From Tenrec ecaudatus (lineage: Eukaryota > Chordata > Mammalia > Afrosoricida > Tenrecidae): a stretch of DNA of 64,000 nt. Location of the stretch: assembly GCF_050624435.1 (NCBI RefSeq), contig NC_134536.1, positions 140,475,059-140,539,058 on the forward strand. Direction: 5' to 3'. Positions 11,040-22,075 of this stretch are shown in pieces. Numbering within the stretch: the first letter of the stretch is position 1; each line of letters opens with the position of its first letter. Made by a program: the position numbers and the translations under genes. Under the pieces are notes generated by a model. The model was not told the DNA's origin. It did no database searches and was given only the letters and a program-made list of their open reading frames with translations.

Positions 11040-11295
11040 AACTTTAGGCCCCCAAGGACAGAGGTTCAGGAGGGTTTAGCTGAAAAGGGTTGGGGACAAA
11101 ATTTATTATCTTCAAGGGAAAGATACTAACTTGACAATGAAGAAACGGCAAAACCCACCCTTAGCCAAGTCATTAAGGTTAACATCCCGTGGCAGCAGCA
11201 TGAATCTGGTGAGAGGGTACACTGAGAGGCTTCAAAATGTTCCCAGAAAATGTTATGACTCTTAAGAACTCCCAATAAAATGTTGAACAACAACC
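11040..11295 (+). repeat. Probable old L1-type 3' end in intron
   Basis: A diverged stretch ends with TTAAGAACTCCCAATAAAATG, which resembles the L1-type tails elsewhere in this window (GCCCCCAATAAAATG). No coding sequence is visible. It lies in the intron between exons j and k. Confidence 0.4.
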
Positions 11296-11489
11296 AACGT
11301 TGATGGAAAGTTTCTTTTAGTTCTGTTTTTCCATGCAGCCTCCTCCTAGCATTGTGTCTGGTATTCTTGACCCAAATGTATAAGGAACTTAGGATAGTCA
11401 TGAGGAAACATCAGGCAAACTTCATTTGAGGTACACCTGCCAGAGTAACTTATCATACTCTCCCAGGTGTCACGGTAGGAAAGACAAGC

Positions 11490-11760
11490 AAAGACTGAAA
11501 GCCGTTCTAGACTGGGACAGATGACACCCATGTGCCGTGGGGGCTCCTAGGATCCTGGAGCAGAAGAAGGACATTCATGGGATAAACAAACTCATTGGCA
11601 TTGGGTTGATTCCACCTCAGACCAACCCCCGCTGGTGACATTTAAATAAAGTCTAATAATGTTGTACCAGTGTGACCTCCGTGGTCCTTATCACTGTGTA
11701 CTGTAGTACATAAAACATTAATACGAAGGTAGACCAGGTGAGAGAGTTGAATGTGACATA
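11490..11760 (+). repeat. Old L1M-type 3' end
   Basis: The motifs GGATCCTGGAGCAGAAGAAG, GACATTCATGGGATAAAC, AATAAAGTCTAATAATGTTG and TACCAGTGTGACCTCC follow the 3' end of ancient mammalian L1ME-like elements. A short AfroSINE-like scrap near 11590-11625 interrupts it. Confidence 0.6.
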
Positions 11761-11911
11761 TCTTGACTCATTTTTCTAAGTCTAAAGGTTCAACCCAAAA
11801 GGTAAAGTAAAACAGCTCTTGATGGAGAGGAAAAGGTGGAAGGGGGTGGGTGATGATTCTTTCCCCTGCTGCCTGGCACTGAACGGCCTCTCCTCTCTTC
11901 TCATTTTGCAG

Positions 11912-12003
11912 GGTCCATGAATTGCAGTCCCTGAGTGAAATGCTGAAGGAGGAGGCCCATGAGTCAAAGATTCTGTGCCTGGTGTACTCGAAGCCAGACA
12001 CAG
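11912..12003 (+). pseudogene. MAPKBP1: MAPKBP1 exon k
   Basis: The exon is 92 nt between TCATTTTGCAG and GTACCT. It reads [19 protein letters not shown] and [11 protein letters not shown], with the following glycine codon split. It is open. Confidence 0.88.
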
Positions 12004-12278
12004 GTACCTGGCCCTGGCCTAGAATGGCCTTGAATGAGCCCCTCCAGTCTGGCCAGAGCCACTCATACTTGTCCTGCCTCTTGACTATGGGGCTATCGTT
12101 CTTTTGGCTACCAAAAGAGTTAGTGATCCTTCTTGATGTCTCTGAAGGCTTTGGGGAGGACTGCATCTCAACTCTGCGCCCGACTCCATGGCTCATGTGG
12201 CTTAAGGATGTGGGGCTCATTTTCTCTGGGTGCTCTTTGCTGGGCACTCATCAGCTGACGGAGTTCATCCCATCCCAG

Positions 12279-12404
12279 GTCTGAAGCTGCTGGCCTCAGC
12301 GAGCCGGGACCGGCTGATTCATGTGCTAGACGCAGGGCGGGAGTATAGCCTGCAGCAGACGCTGGACGAGCACTCCTCCTCCATCACCGCTGTCAAGTTC
12401 GCAG
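12279..12404 (+). pseudogene. MAPKBP1: MAPKBP1 exon l, last exon present
   Basis: The exon is 126 nt between CATCCCAG and GTGTGG. It reads [38 protein letters not shown] and KFA. Only 68 bases of the following intron are present before the sequence changes abruptly into the minisatellite at 12473. The next exon expected in the gene is missing from the whole window. Confidence 0.9.
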
Positions 12405-12472
12405 GTGTGGGCAGAGCACTTAGACACACTCTGCCACCTACCACCCCTGCTACCTGCCTGCCACGCCCAACA

Positions 12473-13013
12473 CTCCATAGATTCTGAAAGGGTGTGTGTA
12501 TGTGTGTGTGTTTTTGTGTGTGTGTGTGTAAAAAGGTCATGAAGACAGAAGTCCTTCAGAGATTCTGCCAGTATGTGTGTGTGTGTGTGTGTGTTTGTAA
12601 AAAGGACACCAAGTACGAAGCTCTCAAGAGATTCTGCAAGGATTTATGTGTGTGTGTGTGTGCGGGTGTAATAAGGTCATGAAGTAAGAAGCCCTCCAGA
12701 GATTCTGCAAGGGTGTGTGTGTGTGTGTTAGTATGTGTGTGTGTGTGTAATAAGGACACGAAGTCAGAAGCCCTCCAAAAATTCTACAAGTGTGTGTGTG
12801 TGTGTTTAAAAAAGGACACGAAGTCAAAGGGACTGCAGAGATTTTGTAAGAGAATGAGTTTTTCGTTGTGTGTGTGTGTGCGTGCGTGTGTGTGTGTGTG
12901 TAATAAGGACACGAAATCAGAAGCCCTCTAGAGATTCTTCAAGGGTGTGTGTATGTGTGTGTGTTTGTGTAAAAAGGACACAAAGTCAGAAGCCCTTCAG
13001 AGATTCTGCAAGG

Positions 13014-13051
<38 letters not shown>

Positions 13052-13471
13052 GGGACACAAAGTCAGAAGCCCTCCAGAGATTCTGCAAGAGTGTGTGTGT
13101 GTGTGTGTGTGTATTTGTGTGAAAATGACACGAAGTCATAAAACGTCTGGAGATTCTGCAAGGGTGTGTGTGTGTGTGTGTATGTGTGTGTGTGTCAAAA
13201 GGAGAGGATGTCAAAAGCCCTCTAGAGATTCTGCAAGGGTGAGTGTGTTGTGTTAAAAGGACACGAAGTCAGAAGCCCTCTAGGTTTTCTGAAAAGGTAT
13301 GAGTGTGAGAGTGAGGGAGTGTGTGTGTGTGTGTGTAATAAGGACACGAAATCTGAAGCAATCCAGAGATTCTACAAGTGTATGTGTGTGTGTCTGTCTG
13401 TGTGTGTGTGTTTAAAAAAGGACACGAAGTCAGAAGGACTGCAGAGATTTTGTAAGAGAATGAGTTTGGGT

Positions 13472-13502
<31 letters not shown>

Positions 13503-13620
13503 AATAAGGACACAAAATCAGAAGCCCTCTAGAGATTCTTCAAGGGTGTGTGTATGTGTGTGTGTTTGTGTAAAAAGGACACAAAGTCAGAAGCCCTTCA
13601 GAGATTCTGCAAGGGTGTAT

Positions 13621-13661
<41 letters not shown>

Positions 13662-13713
13662 GGACACAAAGTCAGAAGGACTGCAGAGATTTTGTAAGAG
13701 AATGAGTTTGGGT

Positions 13714-13752
<39 letters not shown>

Positions 13753-13943
13753 ACGACATGAATCATAAAACGTCTGGAGATTCTGCAAGGGTGTGTGTGT
13801 GTGTGTATGTGTGTGTGTGTCAAAAGGACAGTATGTCAGAAGCCCTCTAGAGATTCTGCAAGGGTGAGTGTGTTGTGTTAAAAGGACACGAAGTCAGAAG
13901 CCCTCTAGGTTTTCTGGAGAGGTATGAGTGTGAGAGTGAGGGA

Positions 13944-13978
<35 letters not shown>

Positions 13979-14333
13979 TGTAATAAGGACACGAAATCAG
14001 AAGCCCTCCAGAGATTCTACAAGTGTATGTGTGTTTGTGTGTGTGTGTTTAAAAAAAGGACACGAAGTCAGAAGGACTGCAGAGATTTTGTAAGAGAATG
14101 AGATTGGGGTGTGAGTGTGTGTGTGTCTGTGTGTGTGTGTGTGTGTAAAAAGGACACAAAGTCAGAAGCCCTTCAGAGATTTTGCAGGGGTGTATGTGTG
14201 TGTGTATGTGTGTGTGTGTGTGTGTAAAAATCACACGAAGTCAGAAGCCCACTATTGATTCTGCAAGGGTGTGTGCGTGTGTGTTGTGTTTGTAATAAGT
14301 ACACCAAGTTAGAAGCCCTCCAGTGATTCTGCA

Positions 14334-14378
<45 letters not shown>

Positions 14379-14947
14379 ACAACACGATGTTATAAACAGT
14401 CTGGAGATTCTGCAAGGGTGTGTGTGTGTGTGTATGTGTGTGTGTTTGTGTGTGTCAAAAGAACAGGATGTCAGAAGCCTTCTAGAGATTCTGCACGGGT
14501 GAGTGTGTTGTGTTAAAAGGACACGAAGTCAGAAGCCCTCTAGGTTTTCTGGAAAGGTATGAGTGTGAGAGTGAGGGTGTGTGTGTGTGTGTGTGTGTGT
14601 AATGAGGAAACGAAATCAGAAGCCCTCCAGAGATTCTACAAGTGTATGTGTGTTTGTGTGTGTGTGTGTTTGTATAAAAAGAGGACACGAAGTCAGAAGG
14701 ACTACAGAGATTTTGTAAGAGAATGAGTTTGGGTTGTGAGTGTATGTGTGTTGTGTGTGTAATAAGGACACGAAATCAGAAGCCCTCTAGAGATTCTAAA
14801 AATGTATGTGTGTGTGTGTGTGTGTGTGTATAAAAAGGACATGAAGTCAGACTCCTTGTAGAAATTCTGCAAGGGTGTATGTTTGTGTGTGTGTGTGTGT
14901 GTGTGTGTAAAAAGGACACCAGGTCAGAAGCACTCTAGTGATCCTGC

Positions 14948-15002
<55 letters not shown>

Positions 15003-15246
15003 GGACACGAAGTCAGAAGCACTCCAGAGATTCTGCAAAGGTGCTTGTTGTGTGTATGTGTGTGTAAAAAGTTATGAAGTCAGAAGGCCTCCAGCGATTC
15101 TTCAAGGGTGTGTGTGTGTGTGTGTGTGCGTGCGTGTGTTTGTGTAAAAAGGACACAAAGTCAGAAGCCCTCTAGAGACTCTGCAATGGTGAGTCTGTTG
15201 TGTTAAAAGGACATGAAGTCAGAAGTCATCCAGAGATTCGGCAAGG

Positions 15247-15306
<60 letters not shown>

Positions 15307-15417
15307 AAAAAGGAAAAAAGTCAGAAGCCATCCATAAATTCGGCAAGGATGCATCTATGTGTGTATGTGTGTAAAAAAGGACAGGAAGTCAGAAGCCCTC
15401 TAGGAATTCTACAAAGT
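12473..15417 (+). repeat. TG-core minisatellite array, block 2
   Basis: The same monomer family and the same orientation as block 1, with about 30 or more monomers. It begins in mid-core (CTCCATAGATTCTG), completing the core half left at 4696. Higher-order periodicity is clear. The CGTCTGGAGATT variant recurs near 13143, 13771 and 14399, a period of about 628. The CTCTAGGTTTTCTG variant recurs near 13280, 13904 and 14539. A GGACTGCAGAGATTTTGT variant alternates with them. The right end fades at GAATTCTACAAAG. Confidence 0.95.
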
Positions 15418-16087
15418 TATGAGTATCAGTGTGAGGACAATGTGGTGCTTCAATCTCTTGTGTGTACTTTTGCTATGAGTCAGGAGCTCACTCAATGGTA
15501 TCTAACAAGTTATTGTGAGATGACATAAGAGGACTTCGTGGAGGCCCTTCCAAGAGAGGGTTGGAAGATAGCATGGTAAGAGGCCTGGTCAGCAATGTGC
15601 TCATTGTGCTCATTGTTTCCATCCCCTTCTCCCAGAAGCCAATGCTCTAGGGAGGAAAGGCAGGCCCAGAGACAGGGAAGGGCTAGGGAAGAGGGAGCGA
15701 TAGGAGAGCAATAGAAAAGACAGGTTACTCTCCCTCATTCCCAGTATAGCTCCTCAAAACTCAGGTAAAGCCTCTGACTCTGAGGCTGAGGCTTATAATA
15801 GGAGCAGACTGAACATTTAATCCCTCAAGCTGCCTGGAAAGTGTGGGAGCTGATTAAGATGGCAAGAGATGAAGAAGGAAGGAATCTACTGGTTACAGAT
15901 GTGAAAGCACCTGTTAGTAAAACCTTCTCAGTTTCTTATTGCCTTATCAATGTCATCAGTCCACTTAATGTACTCACTTTCCAAACGCCTATTAACCAAT
16001 TGTACAAACCTTGAGTTCTTTCTAGGAGGCAATGTTAATATTCTCATTTCCGAGTTGAGGCCACAGAAGTTTGGACAATTTCTGGAT
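15418..16087. other. Unique intergenic stretch
   Basis: Nothing gene-like is visible. There is a short AfroSINE-like scrap around 15470-15505 and otherwise ordinary unique sequence. Confidence 0.5.
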
Positions 16088-16210
16088 GTTGTTGTTGCTG
16101 GCAGGTGCTCATCAAGTTGGTTCCAACTCATAGCAACCCCGTGCATACCGGAAGGGAGCATGGCCCCGTCCTGTGTCCCCCTCTCTGGAGGGCACTTGCC
16201 TCAAATCTTT
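16088..16210 (-). repeat. RTE LINE 3' end fragment
   Basis: In reverse complement this matches the RTE tail of the family seen at 24.9 and 58.8 kb: (TTG)n, CATCAAGTTGGTTCCAACTC, ATAGCAACCCCGTGCAT. It is a short, 5'-truncated copy. Unique-looking sequence follows to about 16770. Confidence 0.6.
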
Positions 16211-16774
16211 AAATTCAAAGCTTCATGTTTTGTCAAATGAAATCATTTCATCAGTCAATCTCAGAAATCTTTATGTAAAAACGTTGGAAACGCCTTTCAC
16301 TCAATGTCTAGGGAGGCTGAGTAAGGTGGGAGGGGCTCCAGGACAGATGGTGGGAATCACTCCTGCAGGTGGGTGGTAGGTTGGCGAGGCCAGTCTGACT
16401 TGCCTCCCTGCTGACTGACCTCAACCAGCAATGGGCAGCTGGACACATGGCATGAAGTGATCTCTGGTCTTCGTGGCGGTGGATGGCAGTAGACCGTCAG
16501 GTATGGGAGACCCATGAGAAAATAGGTTACTTTTCTCTTTCTCTCCAAGTTTCTCTGTGATCTCTTTATGCTGCCTGAGCCCGCATGCATACTGACAAAG
16601 GCAGACATGTGCACACACATGGCAAAGTAAATAGAGACGCCCACATTCACAGACGTATCCATCCACGTGCAAATAGGCACATATTTGCACATGCATGCCA
16701 AAGCAGACACAGACATCCATGAATGCACATGTATTCCTGCAAGCTGATTTTCATGGGGAAAAAAAGATCAGATC

Positions 16775-16950
16775 TATCACTGTCAAGTCCACTCCAACTC
16801 AAAGCAACTGTAGAGCACAGAGGAGAACTGCCCCATTGGGTTTCCAAAGCTGTCATTTTGTCAGACACAGTCAGCCACCACTTTCTCCTGCACAGCAGCT
16901 GGGGTTTTCCAACTGCCGACCTTTCACTTAGCAGCCGAGCACTTGCTGGT
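16775..16950 (-). repeat. AfroSINE
   Basis: In plus-strand order it shows CACTGTCAAGTCCACTCCAA, TTGGGTTTCCAAAGCTGTCA and AACTGCCGACCTTTCACTTA, ending in the head-like GAGCACTTGC. These are the reversed blocks of AfroSINE. Confidence 0.75.
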
Positions 16951-17506
16951 TTTCATAGGAGTCTGGAAATCAGTTTCATTGCCTGCTAGTCACACCTCCG
17001 CTGTGACTTAGCACAGCCTGGTAAGCTTGGAAGGAGAAAAATCTTCCTTCCCGAGGTAGTTGAGTGGTTTTCCCCTGAGGAAATGGTTCAGAAGAAGATT
17101 TCCTTCAAGAAATCAGAACACTCTTGAAGAGAAATTTCCTGCCATAACATGTGTTTGCTTGACAAAGAGACAAATGAAGCAGCCCTCTGACTTCCCCCTT
17201 GGGTCCTCTTTCTCATCATGTCTGCTCTGCTCAGCTACAAGGCTCCAGGTCCTGGGAGCAAGGGTGCCCTTCTATTTGGAACCTCACAGGGCTCCACTGT
17301 GAGTCAGGGAAAGACCTGGAAACTTGAGCATCCTGAAACGGGGCCTGCATAGCAATATCATCTGTCATCAGGCTCATCGTTTCTCTCATTTTATGTAAGA
17401 TCATTGAGCCCTTGGAGCCCTGAGAAGTTCTCTCAGCGGAAGCCATCCTCCTCCCATGAATCCAAGAGGGACTGCTTAAAGATTGTTGTCTTCTACTTAC
17501 AGGAAT

Positions 17507-17705
17507 ACCAGCAACCAATTGCCATTGAGTCAACTCGCACTCATGGAGAGCCCAAGTGTGTTAGAGAAGTCCGGTCCCTAGAGTTTTCCATGGCTGGGGT
17601 GGGTTTTTTCCAGAGGCATATCACCAGGCCCTTCTTGGAAGGCACCTCTGGGTGAACTCAAACCTTTAACCCATATTTCGCAGCCTAGCTCATGAACAAC
17701 ACCAT
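17507..17705 (-). repeat. AfroSINE, long-tail variant
   Basis: It reads AATTGCCATTGAGTCAACTC, then GGAAGGCACCTCTGGGTGAA, then CTCAAACCTTTAACCCATAT. This is the second AfroSINE type, with a GGCACCTCTGGGTG block, in reverse orientation. Unique sequence flanks it on both sides (16951-17506 and 17706-18239). Confidence 0.65.
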
Positions 17706-18239
17706 CCAAGACGGTACAGTTCCTTGCAAATGGTCACCTGCAGTAGATGAACCAAGGTCAAGTAACTGCCTGAGAAACATCAACCAGAGGAAAGCAGAGT
17801 GAACCCCAGGGTTCGTGGGAAGAGGGCCAGAGAGAGAAAAAGGAGAAAACAGCTTTCTTGGGACATCAGAAAGGAAAGGACTCCACTTAGTGGATGCCAT
17901 AGAACAATCCCAAGCCAAGCATGGGTGAGAAACAGACCCCACCCAAACCCAGCGGGCTGGATTCTGTCCCCAAGTATTGAACACCAGACATGGATATGAC
18001 AGAGCCGCTAGTCGTCCTTGGAAAGAAAATGTTTGCCCATTGTCTGGTAGTTTTGCAGCATTTGAACAACCAGGCCTCTGCTGCCTCTTCTGGCCTGAAA
18101 TATAATTGCAGCCATAACCGCCCAGCGTTTCAATGGGTAGAACTCCCAGGGGAGGGCTAACTACCCAAATCATTTGGGAGATCATTTTAGGATTGTCCAG
18201 GAGATCTTTGGCTGTGTCTATTATATGAACTATGGTGTC

Positions 18240-18530
18240 GTTTTTTTTAAAAAAAGAAACTTTTTATTGTAAGGTGGGTTATGATTTACAGAGAAAATCA
18301 GCTTTGCACATAAAAATTTATACTCGTTTTTTTATGTGACATTGATGACAATCTCCTGCAATGTAATATCACTCATGCCATTGAAACTCTGCTTCCTGTT
18401 TTCATTCACCCTTCTCCCCTAACCTTGCCTGCCTTTTGAATTTGGCCTTGGGCAAATACTGCCTATTAGCTTTTGAATGGTTGATGGTTCTGAGGAATGT
18501 GTGCTCCTCAGTGCTATGATTCATTTTGGT
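18240..18530 (-). repeat. Older afrotherian L1 3' end
   Basis: Reverse orientation. A T-rich start is followed by AACTTTTTATTGTAAGGTGG, GTTATGATTTACAGAGAAAA and TTATGTGACATTGATGACAA. These blocks recur at 32849 and 45148, so the family is repeated within the window. The match appears to resume at about 19312 after an inserted RTE fragment. Confidence 0.6.
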
Positions 18531-18532
18531 GT

Positions 18533-19311
18533 AGTTGTTCTTATCAGGTGCCATTGAGCCAGTTGCAACCCACATTGACCCTATGCCAAACAGAAAGAAA
18601 CACTACCTAGCCCTGGATTATTCTCCTAATTGTTCCCAAGCTTGAGCCCCTTGTTTCAGTCACTGTCAATCCATCTCCTTAAGGGGCTTCCTCTCTTTCA
18701 CTGTCCCTCTACTTCACCTGGCATGATGTCCTTCTCCAGGGACTAGTCTCTCTTAATAACATGACCAAAGTATGTGAGAGGAAGTCTCACCATCCTTGCC
18801 TTTAAGGAGCCCTCTGACCATACTTCTTCTAAGACAGATCTGTTTGTTCCCTTGGCAGTCCATGTTACTTTCAATATTCTTCACCAGCACCACAATTCAA
18901 ACACATCAATTCTTCTTCAGCCTTCCTTATTCAATGTCTGACTTTCACATACTTATGAGGCAATTTAAATTACTATGGCTTGGGTAAGGTGCACCTTAGT
19001 CCTCAAAGTAACATCCTTGCTTTTTAGCACTCTACAGACGTATTGTGCACCAAATGTATCCATATGCAATGCGTCATTTGATCTCATGATTGCAGCTTCC
19101 AAGAGCATTGATTATAGACCTCATCAAGACAAAAATCCGTGACAACTTCAACAAATAACAACAAATTAAAAAAACAACAAACTTCTCCATTTATCATGGT
19201 ACCTATTGATCAAATTGTGAGGATGTGTGTCTTCTTGACATTGAGTTGTAATCCATACTGAGGGCTGCAACCTTTGATTCTCATAAGGTTCACTTTATAA
19301 ACCTGTCTATT
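18533..19311 (-). repeat. RTE LINE, 5'-truncated
   Basis: The reverse strand carries the 3' part of an RTE/Bov-B-like reverse transcriptase gene, heavily mutated. Plus-strand landmarks are GTGCCATTGAGCCAGTTGCA, TGATGTCCTTCTCCAGGGAC, TTTGTTCCCTTGGCAGTCCA and TTGACATTGAGTTGTAATCC. It appears to be inserted into the older L1 sequence on either side. Confidence 0.8.
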
Positions 19312-19650
19312 TTTCAGAGGGTGGAATTCAGTTCCAGACCTGAAGGGTGATGAAGGACCATAGTAGTGGGGATCTCTCTAGTCTATCTAACCAATAAATC
19401 TCATCTTTTATCATTATTATTATTACTATTGGTAGTAGTAGTATGACTTTCAGTTTTCTTACACATTACTCCCCACTCTATCTAGGATCATGTACCATGA
19501 TCCCTTTCAGAGCAGCTGTTTGTGATAGGCAGGCACCATTTAGTTCTTCTGACCTTAGCATCATAGAGGCTGAGGTACGCATAGTCCATTACTGATTTGG
19601 ACTAATTGTTGCCAGGCATCTTGATTTTATTCACTGTTATTTGCTCCAAA
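19312..19650 (-). repeat. Older L1 3' region, continued
   Basis: Plus-strand blocks such as CATAGTAGTGGGGATCTCTC and TAGTTCTTCTGACCTTAGCA resemble the older L1 3' UTR reversed. The assignment is weak, from memory of the family only. Confidence 0.35.
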
Positions 19651-19655
19651 CAGGG

Positions 19656-20154
19656 TGCCATAGTTTATTGTGCCAGCCTGGCCGATAAACACAAGTAGGA
19701 TTAATCGAAGGGCAGAGGGATAAATGGCTTCGTGAGCCTTGCCTTGCTTGTACTGTGCCTCAATTTAAAGGGGTACACTACCTGTGGGATGCCTAGCTTG
19801 TGGACTGTGTCGCTGTAAGTTGAGGTCCATTTAATCCCACAGGATTGGTATGTTCATCTCTGGAGCTGGGGACCGACAGTTGGTGACAGTTGGTGACTTG
19901 CCTTGCTGTTTGCTGCCTGGGTATATATAGCCCAGCTCTCTCTACAGAAAGGGACTGGCAACTGGCGGCTCTCAAGCCTTAAAGGACTGCTAGTGTCTCA
20001 CTGTTTTATACTTTCACTGTTAGTTTCTTGTGTTATCTATCTGTATATAATTTAGTGGTTCATTTCTTGTATTGTATATCTAGCTTTATAAATATATGTA
20101 TATATAATTACTAGCAATATGGTTTTGTCTCTCTAGAGAACCCTGTCCAACACA
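19656..20154 (+). mobile_element. Solo LTR (ERV-type), tenrec LTR family
   Basis: The element starts TGCCATAG and ends CCAACACA, so it has TG...CA ends. A 5-base target duplication flanks it: CAGGG at 19651-19655 and TAGGG at 20155-20159, with one mismatch. It shares its body and the TCTCTCTAGAGAACCCTGTC end with the copies at 40188 and 41714. GTATATATAGCCC near 19921 could have been its TATA region. No retroviral internal genes are present. It stops ten bases before the inner end of the right inverted-repeat arm. Confidence 0.7.
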
Positions 20155-20956
20155 TAGGGTGAGACCAAGAACCGACTTTTAGTTTGCTACTCACTAGCTT
20201 TTGAAGACCCCAGTCACTTCCCTGATGGATACAGAACATTGTCTTTGTGAGCTAGTTTGTACCAATTGATCTTGAGGTCTCTCAGAGCTTTGTTCCTGAT
20301 CCCCCATATTTAGGACATGCTCCCTCAAGGGGTTTTGTTATAGCTAAGACATTTTCATAACTATGCGTCCTGGATGCACTATTATATTCATGGACATATT
20401 TGTAGTATATGCTAATATGTATATAGAACTATTCTCTGTCAAACCTATATTTATTCATGGGGCTAGTCCCATTCTCCTTCCCACAACTGCTCAGATTTTG
20501 TGGTTTTTCTATCTATCTATTTATCTCTCTAGCTATCCTTGTATGTTATTTTTATTATTGGAGTATTTATCTCTGTTGCCTTTAATGCTTGTAGTCTACT
20601 GAGAAAGGATAGTGTTTTGATGTTCCAAATGTTTCCTCATTTTCTGGGTTACATGACACAAACCAATAGAAGAAGAGAAAAGAAAAAAATTTAACCCAAG
20701 TAATAACACCAACAATAAAACCAATTTAGTCTTTTGGTTAAGAATTAGTCAGACTTTCCCACACCTAGGCTAACCCTTGAAAGAAAAAGAATGAGATAAA
20801 AGACCATAGGGAGGAAGAAAGGAGAGTGGGAGGCAAGGGAATAAAGAAAGAAGGTGGCAGGGTTGTGTGCACAATTAAGGTGGACCTTCTTTGATGTGTA
20901 TTAAAAATAATATTGACTGGCTTTTTCAATACTCACCAAAAATTATTTATATCAAT

Positions 20957-21180
20957 CAAGAAAACCTCACTAACCTGGAATCAATTCTGACATATAGCAA
21001 CCCTTTGGACAGAGTATAGAACTGCCCCTGTGGGTTTCCAAGGCTGTAAATCTTTACAGGAGTAGAAAATCTCATCTTTCTCTTGTGGAGTGGGGGTGGG
21101 GAGGGGAGTTTCGAACTTCTGATCTTGCAGTTAGAAGTCCAACTCATAATCTGCTTCACCAACAGGGCTCCTCCTTTCAT
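20957..21180 (-). repeat. AfroSINE (mirror of 1592-1802)
   Basis: The reverse-orientation copy inside the right arm: GGAATCAATTCTGACATATA, GGTTTCCAAGGCTGTAAATC and CTCATCTTTCTCTTG. Confidence 0.8.
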
Positions 21181-21889
21181 CATTAATCTAGAGTGTTTGA
21201 CCTTGGCTTACTGGGTTTTATTTTCTCGCTTTGGAAGACATGGTACCAAAATACACACCATTTCCTAGCCCCCCAAAGAATCAAAAGTAAGCAAACACAA
21301 AACAGGAAAAACTAGCAACCCAATCCAAACCAACTAACCTATTTAGCCATATAGATAAAGGATACTTGTAGCCAACCTCTGTGTTGGGGGCAATAGGGAT
21401 GGATGGGGACTGTGGTTAACAGGCACGTGGCAGCTCATCCACGGGGGACATTCAAATTCTAGCTCCAGACTGTTGTTGCCTTGGGGAAATGCAAGGATTT
21501 TAAGGCCTGCCTTTCTGTTTGTAACTGAGATGCTGAGAATATAAAATTCGATGTGAAATCGTCAACTTTTCAAATATTGGATCACATTAGTTAAAACCAC
21601 TTTTCTGGCTGCTCATCATCATACTAGCACATCATTAGGTTAAAATCATATCAAAGACATCTGGTTTGTCCCCTGTGCCCTTTAAGGACAACTGAAACAT
21701 AAGGACGGGAATGTGACATTCATTCTTCCTCTAGACCCTCACCCTTTGCCTCCATTGGCTGGCGTTCATAGAAGAGGCAGACGGTTTTGTTCAACTTCAG
21801 CATAATCAGAGTCCTGAGAGTTAAACACAATACATATATAATTTCATACTAGTCGTTTTAATATTAGCCCAAACAAAACCAACAAAAAC

Positions 21890-22075
21890 CCAACCCGTTG
21901 CTGTTATGTTGGTTCTGGCTCCTGAGGACCCCCTGGGTGCAAGGGAGAAACTACACATCACAGGATTCTCAAGCCTGTGGGCTTCTAGAAGCAGGCCATT
22001 AGTAATTTCTTCTGAGGGGTGCAACTGCCCACCTCTTGATACGTTGAGTCCTTAACCATTTGTGCCACCCAGGGT
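21890..22075 (-). repeat. AfroSINE, diverged (mirror of 688-895)
   Basis: The reverse-orientation copy inside the right arm. It ends with TTAACCATTTGTGCCACCCA followed by GGG, the reversed SINE head. Confidence 0.65.

Larger units (their letters stand above)
6361..12404 (+). pseudogene. MAPKBP1: MAPKBP1 internal-exon fragment, unprocessed pseudogene
   Basis: Eleven ordered exons, about 1506 nt, encode a WD40-rich stretch that I recognise as the N-terminal third of mitogen-activated protein kinase binding protein 1, a JNK-pathway scaffold that is a paralogue of WDR62. Recognisable peptides include [63 protein letters not shown] and [19 protein letters not shown]. Nearly all junctions have proper AG/GT sites and the exon phases fit together. 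It is broken. The donor after the second exon is AT instead of GT, and the fifth exon has an extra nucleotide followed by TGA at 8217-8219. Some substitutions hit residues I remember as conserved, such as SSRVTAVSF now reading SSWVTAGSF. The first exons and everything after the TAVKFA exon (remaining WD repeats, C-terminal half) are absent, including from the next 50 kb. A sequencing error could explain one lesion but not the truncation. Confidence 0.85.
4697..12472 (+). other. Duplicated genomic segment carrying part of MAPKBP1
   Basis: This 7.8 kb segment lies exactly between the two halves of one minisatellite monomer: the left half ends in AGAAGCCCT and the right half starts with CTCCATAGATTCTG. 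It holds introns and eleven internal exons of MAPKBP1, one microexon, an AfroSINE at the left end, a MIR at 10.16 kb and old L1 sequence at 11.0-11.8 kb. Introns are retained, so it was copied as DNA and not by reverse transcription of an mRNA. The stretch 4959-6360 should be intron. I searched it for the preceding MAPKBP1 exon and did not find one. Confidence 0.8.

Noticed and set aside
6361..12404. A working MAPKBP1 gene
   Set aside because: The first exons and all exons after the TAVKFA exon are absent, a donor is mutated, and one exon has a frameshift and stop. An assembly or base-call error cannot explain all of these together.
12473..15417. CRISPR-like look: regular conserved cores separated by variable tracts
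   Set aside because: The spacers are TG microsatellite, lengths vary, the setting is a mammalian genome, and no cas genes are present. It is a minisatellite.
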